From positions 1 through 6,688 of the forward strand of contig CANJMU010000036.1 in NCBI GenBank assembly GCA_947475135.1: a stretch of 6,688 nt of DNA. The letters are read 5' to 3'. This document shows, piece after piece, positions 1-4,791 of the stretch. The DNA is from Silvanigrellaceae bacterium. GTDB taxonomy: Bacteria; Bdellovibrionota; Oligoflexia; Silvanigrellales; Silvanigrellaceae. A program made the position numbers and the translations under genes. Each line of letters starts with the position of its first letter. Position 1 is the first letter of the stretch. The notes below the pieces were generated by a model. That model did not search any database. It was not told the DNA's origin and was given only the letters and a program-made list of their open reading frames with translations.

Positions 1-1154
1 AAACTCTGAATCAAATTCAAAATAAATTTTCTGAATTTTGCGTCAAGTTGATGTCTTCTTTAAAATCAGAAATTTTTATTTGTCTGAACAAAAACGAAAA
101 TATTCAAAAATCACTTTGGATGAATTTACAGACAGAAGAGGTTTTTCCTCTGGAAATTCTTTCTTCTCAAAATATATTAGAATCGAAAAATTCCTTTTAT
201 GAAGTTGAAAATGGGTTTCGTGTTTTTATTTACCCATTGCTTGATGCCAACAATGAAATGATCTCATTTTTTAAAATTTATTTTTCCATGGATTTTCATC
301 TCTCCAAAGAATATTTAAGAATTGCGGAAAATTTAACTATTCCTGTTTTGACGGCACTGAATAACTACTGGTTTATTCTGGAAGAAAAAAAACAGGTCGA
401 TTTTAAAAATGAAATGGCTTTGAGCGCTGCGGTTCAAGAGTCTATTTTAGTTCAAGATCATTATGATACTCAATATTTTAAAACATCTTCATTTTATAAA
501 ACAGCTCATCAGTGTGGTGGGGATTGGTTTGGCTGTTACCTTATTTCCGAGACAAAATTTTTAATTTTATTTGGTGATGTGACAGGGCATGGAACACCTT
601 CTGCATTGATGACCGCAGTGACCCGTGGTTCTGCAGATATGTACATTCGTTTTTGCCAGAACAAACAAATGGGTGAAGAAATTTTACCCTCACAAATTTT
701 AGAATTTTTGAATGAAAATATTTATGCTGCGGGAAAAGAAAAATATCATATGACCATGATCTGTTGCCTTTTCGATTTTGAAAAAAAGACAGTTCTTGTT
801 TCTAACGCCGGGCAGACGTTTCCTTTTTGTTACTTTAACAACGACAAAAAAGAATTTAAATTTTTAATGACCGATGCAGGACCCATTTTAGGTTCAAAAA
901 ACACAAAAAAATACAAAGATACTTTATTTGATTTTCCAAAGGGAAGTCGTTGTCTTTTTTATACCGATGGATTGGTTGAGGGCATGAATGCGGAGGGACA
1001 CGTTTATGGTTCGAAAAAATTAAAATTGTCTGCCGTGAAAAATCAAGAAAAGAATATTCAAGATTTTATGAAAGAGATTGTAGCAGAGGCTATGGCTTAT
1101 TACGGAAATACACCACAGGAGGATGACATTGCAATTTATTGTGTGGAGTCCTAG
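1..1154 (+). CDS. PP2C/SpoIIE-family serine phosphatase (RsbU-like), 5' end outside the window
   Basis: Likely dephosphorylates a serine/threonine phosphoprotein, as RsbU/SpoIIE-type phosphatases do in partner-switching signalling; the partner is not visible here. The PP2C-type domain spans about 410-1150. Its metal-binding acidic residues are present: Asp of GGDWF (codon 522), Asp of GDVTGHG (576), Asp of YTDGLVEG (966) and the Asp pair of EDDIAIY (1122-1127). The SNAGQ motif is also typical. The preceding ~120 residues look GAF-like (strand-rich, with FIYPLLD and a closing helix ending TALNNYW), then a charged linker helix; this is inference. The frame has no stop back to base 3. The TTG at 48 and ATG at 51 have no Shine-Dalgarno, and upstream codons give a plausible amphipathic stretch, so the true start is probably left of the window and a sensor or membrane region may be missing. 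Stop TAG at 1152. Confidence 0.88.
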   Translation, partial: TLNQIQNKFSEFCVKLMSSLKSEIFICLNKNENIQKSLWMNLQTEEVFPLEILSSQNILESKNSFYEVENGFRVFIYPLLDANNEMISFFKIYFSMDFHLSKEYLRIAENLTIPVLTALNNYWFILEEKKQVDFKNEMALSAAVQESILVQDHYDTQYFKTSSFYKTAHQCGGDWFGCYLISETKFLILFGDVTGHGTPSALMTAVTRGSADMYIRFCQNKQMGEEILPSQILEFLNENIYAAGKEKYHMTMICCLFDFEKKTVLVSNAGQTFPFCYFNNDKKEFKFLMTDAGPILGSKNTKKYKDTLFDFPKGSRCLFYTDGLVEGMNAEGHVYGSKKLKLSAVKNQEKNIQDFMKEIVAEAMAYYGNTPQEDDIAIYCVES

Positions 1155-1199
1155 GGCGGGATGATACAAAAAAACTAGAAATTTTTATAGAAGGAGGGC

Positions 1200-1229
1200 G
1201 TGGGAATGCCTAGTGAAATTGTGTCCCAC
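1200..1229. repeat. Inverted repeat GTGGGA/TCCCAC in the rpsB upstream region
   Basis: A perfect 6-bp dyad (1200-1205 with 1224-1229) around an 18-base loop, about 45 bases after the phosphatase stop. No T-run follows, so it does not look like an intrinsic terminator. It could be an operator or an RNA stem; the sequence does not decide. Confidence 0.35.
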
Positions 1230-1279
1230 CTGCAGACGACCTCTCCCATAACTCTTCTGTTGCAAACACTAAAATATTC

Positions 1280-1308
1280 TTGACCAAATTTACGAAATAA
1301 GATTAACT
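1280..1308 (+). promoter_or_regulatory. Weak candidate sigma-70-type promoter for rpsB-tsf
   Basis: TTGACC (1280-1285) matches five of six -35 positions. With 17-bp spacing the -10 would be TTAACT (1303-1308), a poor match. TAAGAT at 1298 is a better hexamer but spaced only 12 bp. No better pair was found between the phosphatase stop and rpsB. If real, transcription would start about where the 1310-1335 hairpin begins. Confidence 0.25.
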
Positions 1309-1309
1309 C

Positions 1310-1335
1310 AACACCTCATCGGTGTTCATTTTTTT
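1310..1335 (+). terminator. Terminator-like hairpin with T-run upstream of rpsB
   Basis: AACACC (1310-1315), loop TCATC, GGTGTT (1321-1326), then CA and seven T (1329-1335). The stem is short (6 bp) but the T-run is good. It may end transcription from the phosphatase gene 155 bases upstream, or act as an attenuator in the rpsB leader if the promoter lies further upstream. Leader-based control by S2 is known in other bacteria, but the structure here has not been matched to any known motif. Confidence 0.5.
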
Positions 1336-1426
1336 GTCGATGAATTTTATCTGTGGCAATGAAGCGGTCCCGTTTAAAAACAGGGTATTGTCCACATTTG
1401 TTTAACCTCTTCTTGGAGATTTTATT

Positions 1427-2215
1427 ATGACAGTTGAAGTTCAAATGAAAGAACTTTTAGATTCTGGCGTTCACCTTGGTCACCAAGTGCGCCGTTGGAA
1501 CCCAAAAATGCGTCCTTATATTTTTGGTGAGCGCAGTGGGGTTCACATTATTGACCTTCAAAAAACTCAAAATTTGTTTAAAAATGCATTAGCTTTTATT
1601 GAAAATACCGTTGCTGACGGTGGACATATCCTTTTTGTTGCAACAAAAAAACAAGCGCAAGAAATCATCGTCGAAGAAGCAGAACGCGCGGGAATGTATC
1701 ATGTTCACCACCGTTGGCTTGGTGGAATGATGACAAACTGGCAAACAGTGCGTGCAAGTATTACAAAATTAAAACGCATCGAAAAAATGTCCACGGATGG
1801 TACTTACGATCATTTAACAAAACGTGAAGTTGTGATGAAAGAGCGTCTTCGTAAAAAGTTAGAGCGTTCTTTGGGTGGAATTAAAAATATGCCAGGCATC
1901 CCTTCCGCTATTTTTGTGATTGATGCTAAAAAAGAAGCCACAGCAATTTGCGAAGCGCTTCGTTTAAAAATTCCTGTTGTCGCTGTCACAGATACAAACA
2001 CCGATCCTTCAAATATCGATTACATTATACCTGGAAATGATGACAGTTTAAAAGCAATTAAGCTTTATGCGTCCCTTGTTGCAGAAGCTGCTATCGAAGG
2101 TAAAAAACGTCGCAAATCTGAAAATAAAGAAGATTCTTTTACTGGTGAGTCTGGTCGTGGACAAGTCAAGGTGAAACGCTTGAAAACTCGCGATTCTGAT
2201 GAAGCCAATTCATAA
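1427..2215 (+). CDS. rpsB: 30S ribosomal protein S2
   Basis: S2 is a late-assembling small-subunit protein sitting between head and body of the 30S particle, needed for S1 binding in many bacteria. The 262-residue product shows the family throughout: the N-terminal signature around MKELLDSGVHLGH, RRWNPKMRPYIFGER, the HHRWLGGMMTNW block, and the second signature around PSAIFVIDAKKEATAICEA followed by IPVVAVTDTN and the DYIIPGNDDS block. Length is slightly above the common ~240 because of a charged Lys/Arg/Glu/Asp-rich tail after IEGKKRR. The ATG at 1427 is preceded by GGAG (1415-1418) at 8 bases. tsf follows after 42 bp, the usual rpsB-tsf pair. The upstream leader holds a terminator-like hairpin that could serve autoregulation. 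Confidence 0.98.
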   Translation: MTVEVQMKELLDSGVHLGHQVRRWNPKMRPYIFGERSGVHIIDLQKTQNLFKNALAFIENTVADGGHILFVATKKQAQEIIVEEAERAGMYHVHHRWLGGMMTNWQTVRASITKLKRIEKMSTDGTYDHLTKREVVMKERLRKKLERSLGGIKNMPGIPSAIFVIDAKKEATAICEALRLKIPVVAVTDTNTDPSNIDYIIPGNDDSLKAIKLYASLVAEAAIEGKKRRKSENKEDSFTGESGRGQVKVKRLKTRDSDEANS

Positions 2216-2257
2216 GATAAGTCTAAGCTAAGTCAAAAATAAATCAGGGAGACTCTC

Positions 2258-3196
2258 ATGTCAGTTGTTACAGCTCAAATGGTCAAAGAACTTCGTGAAA
2301 TGACCCTTGCCGGAATGTCCGATTGCAAAAAAGCATTGGATGCGGCCTTGGGAGATATGGACAAAGCTGTTGTGATCTTGCGCGAAAGAGGCCTTGCCAA
2401 TGCGGCAAAAAAGGCCGACCGGGTTGCCAGTGAAGGCGTTGTGACAGCTTTTGTCAGCAGCAACACATTGGGTTACGCATTTGAAGTCAATTGTGAAACA
2501 GATTTCGTCACTAAAAATGATGCTTTTCAACTTTTTATCACTCAATTGCAAAATGTTGTATCTCAAAAAAGTCCCAGTTCCCTAGAAGAACTTTTAAAAT
2601 TATCGTTTGATAGTGCAGTTACTGTAGAAGAAAAGTCTGTACAACTTGTTGCTACAATTGGTGAAAAAATTAATGTACGTCGTTTTTCTAAAGTTGGAAA
2701 TGGCAAAAATTATGTTGCAAGTTATGTTCATGGGAATGGAAAAATTGGAGTTCTTGTTGAATTTTCTGGTTCAAATTTAAATTCCCAAACTCCTGATTTA
2801 TTTGAAGTTGGAAAAGATGTTGCTCTTCAAATTGCAGCAATGAAGCCACTTTATTTGCAAGAATCGGAAATTTCTTCTGATGTTATCCAACAAGAAGAAA
2901 GTATTATTCGTAATAAATTTCTTGCTCAAGGCAAACCAGAAGCAGCCCTTGCAAAAATTGTTCCCAGTAGCTTGAAAACCTGGTTCAAAGAAGTTTGTTT
3001 GAATGATCAGCTTTTTGTGAAAGATGATTCCAAAACAGTTTCCAATTACGTTTTAGAAGTTGGAAAAAAATTTGGAATTTCTGACCTTAAAATAGCGTCA
3101 TTTGTTCGCATGGAACTTGGTCAAGGTGTTGAAAAAAAATCCGAAGACTTTGCGGCAGAAGTTGCAGCGACTGTTGCGGCTGCTCAAAAGCATTAA
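2258..3196 (+). CDS. tsf: Translation elongation factor Ts
   Basis: EF-Ts is the cytoplasmic nucleotide exchange factor that recycles EF-Tu-GDP to EF-Tu-GTP. The 312-residue product has the expected order: an N-terminal UBA-like helical module (VKELREMTLAGMSDCKKAL, residues ~9-27), the core motif NCETDFVTKND (~78-88) that contacts EF-Tu, a core subdomain with YVHGNGKIGVLVEF, and the C-terminal module ending RMELGQGVEKKSEDFAAEVA. Length is normal for the full-size bacterial form. The ATG is supported by AGGGAG (2246-2251) six bases upstream and by the alignment of MVKELREMT to the family start. It lies 42 bp after rpsB with no terminator between, so co-transcription is very likely. Its stop codon is followed after only a few bases by a palindromic repeat that may define the 3' end or a processing site of the rpsB-tsf message. 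Confidence 0.97.
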   Translation: MSVVTAQMVKELREMTLAGMSDCKKALDAALGDMDKAVVILRERGLANAAKKADRVASEGVVTAFVSSNTLGYAFEVNCETDFVTKNDAFQLFITQLQNVVSQKSPSSLEELLKLSFDSAVTVEEKSVQLVATIGEKINVRRFSKVGNGKNYVASYVHGNGKIGVLVEFSGSNLNSQTPDLFEVGKDVALQIAAMKPLYLQESEISSDVIQQEESIIRNKFLAQGKPEAALAKIVPSSLKTWFKEVCLNDQLFVKDDSKTVSNYVLEVGKKFGISDLKIASFVRMELGQGVEKKSEDFAAEVAATVAAAQKH

Positions 3197-3201
3197 ATGT
3201 A

Positions 3202-3325
3202 ACTTCTCAAAAAGATCAGCCTGATACTTCGTTGCCACCGCGACTCGGTCTCCTCATGGACCAAAAGCGTCCATTGCGTCGACTCTCGCTTGTGTCGCCT
3301 TGTCTGAGGCTGATTTTTGAAAAGT
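3202..3325 (-). mobile_element. MITE-like palindromic repeat, copy 1 (between tsf and ferredoxin gene)
   Basis: A 124-bp element flanked on each side by TA (3200-3201 and 3326-3327). Termini are imperfect inverted repeats: left ACTTCTCAAAAAGATCAGCCT, right (reverse complement) ACTTTTCAAAAATCAGCCT. The centre is a hairpin, ATGGAC (3256-3261) and GTCCAT (3269-3274), with a 7-base loop. The core (~3219-3310) matches the reverse complement of the copy inside dapF with about 7 substitutions and one 1-base indel over ~92 positions. The minus strand is given because that strand has the orientation which is translated in dapF. In that frame copy 1 has an extra base near the loop and reaches a TGA soon after, so it is not an open peptide. 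No transposase is present, so it must be non-autonomous. The TA flanks suggest an IS630/Tc1-mariner-type mobiliser (inference). Confidence 0.85.
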
Positions 3326-3358
3326 TATCCCTCTTAGTTTCAAGGGAAGTTCCAATCT

Positions 3359-3640
3359 ATGCCTCAATTAACGATTAAAACCGATAAAAAAACAATCACA
3401 GTCGAAAACAATGCTGCTATCATCGATGTTTGTGAAAACGAAGACACAAGCATTTTATTTGGATGTCGCGATGGTGCCTGCGGTGCTTGTATGATTCGAG
3501 TGTTAGAAAATCCTCAAAATTTAAGTCCCATGGAAGATCACGAAAAAGATTTTTTAGAAACCATGGTTGCTCAGGAAAATGAACGTTTAGCTTGTCAATG
3601 CCGTGTGCTTGGTGATGTTGTCATTGAAGTTTCTGAATAA
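3359..3640 (+). CDS. [2Fe-2S] ferredoxin (plant/chloroplast-type fold)
   Basis: A 93-residue cytoplasmic electron carrier. The cluster ligands are clear: Cys36, Cys41 and Cys44 in the loop FGCRDGACGAC (C-x4-C-x2-C) and Cys79 in ERLACQC. The rest follows the beta-grasp fold: N-terminal strands LTIKT/KTITV, a helix before the loop, and a C-terminal strand DVVIEVSE. Cys25 and Cys81 are extra. The specific redox partner is not identifiable. The ATG has a purine-rich AAGGGAAG (3342-3349) about ten bases upstream, lying just right of palindromic repeat copy 1, so the insertion left the ribosome binding site intact. dapF starts 10 bp after the stop, suggesting a shared transcript. No adrenodoxin-type or FeS-assembly (isc) neighbours are seen, so a symbol is withheld. 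Confidence 0.93.
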   Translation: MPQLTIKTDKKTITVENNAAIIDVCENEDTSILFGCRDGACGACMIRVLENPQNLSPMEDHEKDFLETMVAQENERLACQCRVLGDVVIEVSE

Positions 3641-3650
3641 ATCATTATTT

Positions 3651-4697
3651 ATGAAAAAACAGAAGAACAGTCAGAATATTTTTCTTCCATTTCTAAAAAT
3701 GCATGGAAATGGAAATGATTTTATTTTTATTGAAGCTCAATATTATTCTAAAAAATTTTTTACGATCACCCAAATTCAAAAAATGTGTCACAGGCAATTC
3801 GGCATTGGTGCTGACGGAATTGTTTTTTACGATTTTGGGGAAGAAAATTCTAAAGACTTTTTACATCATTCTCGTTCCAAGTTAACTTCTTATAAATCGG
3901 CCTCAGACGAGGCAGCGCAAGCGAGAGTCGACGCAATGGACGCTTTGGTCCATGAGGAGACCGAGTCGCAGCGTCAACGAAGTATCAGGCCCATTTATAA
4001 GAAGTTATCCATGTTGATTTTGAATTCAGATGGCAGCGAAGCTACCACCTGCGGAAATGCTTTGCGGTGTTTAGGTTTACTTGCATGGAAACAAAAGTTT
4101 TGGGATGGCAGCAGCGAAATGCCTGTTTATCCACTCAAGACAACAAAGACCAAACCAAATTATGAAGAAGCTTTTGCAAAACTGATTTCTCTGAAAAATG
4201 ATTTTGTGTTTGTCGATATGGGAAAACAAAAAAATATTTTTGAAGTAAATTTCAATGTGATTCAAAAAAATCTTTCCAAAGAATTTCAGAATGATTTTGA
4301 AATGTTTACTTGTTGTTACTTTGTCGAGCTTGCCAACCCTCATGTGGTTTTTATTTTAAATCAAAAATATCCAAATGAAAAATTTTCTGTACTTGGAAAA
4401 TACTTACAAGAATTGTTGCCACAAATAGACAATCGCATTCCTATTTCCAATATTTCATTTTTGGTGAAAAATGAAAATAACTTCAGTATTCAAGTTTATG
4501 AACGTGGAGCTGGTGTGACTTATTGCTGTGGATCCGCAAGTGTAGCCTGTGCAATTGTGTTGAATTATTTGGGACACGAAAATAAATTCATGTTTGAAAT
4601 GCTTGGTGGAAAATTAACTGTCGAAAATAAAATGAATGTTTGGTGCATGGGCGGCCCGGCAGAACTTGTTTTTCGTGGGAAGTGCCATACAAGATAG
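3651..4697 (+). CDS. dapF: Diaminopimelate epimerase carrying a 41-residue in-frame repeat insertion
   Basis: DapF interconverts LL- and meso-diaminopimelate, a cofactor-independent two-cysteine racemisation feeding lysine and peptidoglycan synthesis. From the ATG at 3651 the product is 348 residues. Family motifs: KMHGNGNDF (residues 16-24), RQFGIGADGI, LNSDGSEATTCGN with catalytic Cys134 and Asn125, ANPHVVF (Asn229), ISNISF (Asn267), and YERGAGVTYCCGS with Glu284, Arg285 and catalytic Cys293. Cys292 replaces the usual Ala, and Val replaces Glu of the common GET. Residues 79-119 are encoded by palindromic repeat copy 2 and lie before the first active-site block; without them the protein would be 307 residues, nearer the usual ~275. 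The frame extends to GTG 3603 inside the ferredoxin gene, but family similarity begins only at PFLKMHG, so 3651 is preferred although no good Shine-Dalgarno precedes it; coupling to ferredoxin translation (10-bp gap) is plausible. Confidence 0.94.
   Translation: MKKQKNSQNIFLPFLKMHGNGNDFIFIEAQYYSKKFFTITQIQKMCHRQFGIGADGIVFYDFGEENSKDFLHHSRSKLTSYKSASDEAAQARVDAMDALVHEETESQRQRSIRPIYKKLSMLILNSDGSEATTCGNALRCLGLLAWKQKFWDGSSEMPVYPLKTTKTKPNYEEAFAKLISLKNDFVFVDMGKQKNIFEVNFNVIQKNLSKEFQNDFEMFTCCYFVELANPHVVFILNQKYPNEKFSVLGKYLQELLPQIDNRIPISNISFLVKNENNFSIQVYERGAGVTYCCGSASVACAIVLNYLGHENKFMFEMLGGKLTVENKMNVWCMGGPAELVFRGKCHTR
3885..4005 (+). mobile_element. MITE-like palindromic repeat, copy 2, inserted in frame within dapF
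   Basis: A 121-bp element flanked by TA (3883-3884 and 4006-4007). Its ends form a perfect 13-bp inverted repeat, ACTTCTTATAAAT at 3885-3897 and ATTTATAAGAAGT at 3993-4005; counting the A of each TA partner and GGCCT further in, the match is longer. The central hairpin is ATGGAC (3936-3941)/GTCCAT (3948-3953); a second small stem is GCCTC-agac-GAGGC (3900-3913). The interior is roughly 60% G+C in a clearly AT-rich gene. Element plus one TA equals 123 bp, exactly 41 codons, with no stop in the dapF frame. The encoded segment is charged and hydrophilic (ASDEAAQARVDAM..., ETESQRQR). It is in opposite orientation to copy 1. Confidence 0.88.
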
Positions 4698-4707
4698 GTG
4701 AATAAAA

Positions 4708-4760
4708 TTGACATATCTCTTTAGTGTTGACGCGCATTATAAAAACGATGAATGATTTTA
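4708..4760 (+). promoter_or_regulatory. Possible promoter region upstream of the Tat-exported protein gene
   Basis: The 94-bp gap after dapF holds TTGACA (4708-4713, a perfect -35 hexamer), TTGACG (4727-4732) and TATAAA (4738-4743). None of these pair at 16-18 bp: TTGACA to TATAAA is 24 bp, to CATTAT (4735-4740) 21 bp. TTGACG has only weak -10 partners near 4750-4758. The two TTGAC boxes are spaced 19 bp start to start and might instead be a repeated binding site. No terminator hairpin for dapF is seen in the gap. Confidence 0.3.
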
Positions 4761-4780
4761 TCAGAAGATAATTCGCTTAT

Positions 4781-4788
4781 GGAGGTGA
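4781..4788 (+). promoter_or_regulatory. Strong Shine-Dalgarno fixing the start at 4792
   Basis: GGAGGTGA is a full-length match to the anti-Shine-Dalgarno; it ends three bases before the ATG, with GGAGG six bases away. Together with the signal peptide that starts there, it makes the 4792 start secure and suggests efficient translation. Confidence 0.85.
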
Positions 4789-4791
4789 GAG

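Noticed and set aside
48..53. TTG 48 or ATG 51 as the true start of the phosphatase
   Set aside because: No ribosome binding site precedes them, and the frame is open to the window edge with plausible protein sequence; treated as a partial gene.
1155..1426. tRNA or another copy of the palindromic repeat in the rpsB leader
   Set aside because: No cloverleaf or T-loop sequence was found, and none of the repeat's core (ATGGAC hairpin, TCGACTCTCGC) is present.
1810..2001. Minus-strand open frame of 63 codons
   Set aside because: Entirely antisense to rpsB, with no ribosome binding site or family signal.
2261..2566. Minus-strand open frames opposite tsf
   Set aside because: Shadows of the tsf coding sequence.
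3603..3650. GTG 3603 as the dapF start
   Set aside because: It lies within the ferredoxin coding sequence, has no ribosome binding site, and adds residues unlike the DapF N-terminus; ATG 3651 is closer to the conserved start.
3200..4007. The two repeats as a CRISPR array
   Set aside because: Only two inverted copies, over 500 bp apart with a gene between; no regular spacers.
4077..4343. Minus-strand open frame of 88 codons
   Set aside because: Antisense to a conserved part of dapF; composition as expected for a shadow.
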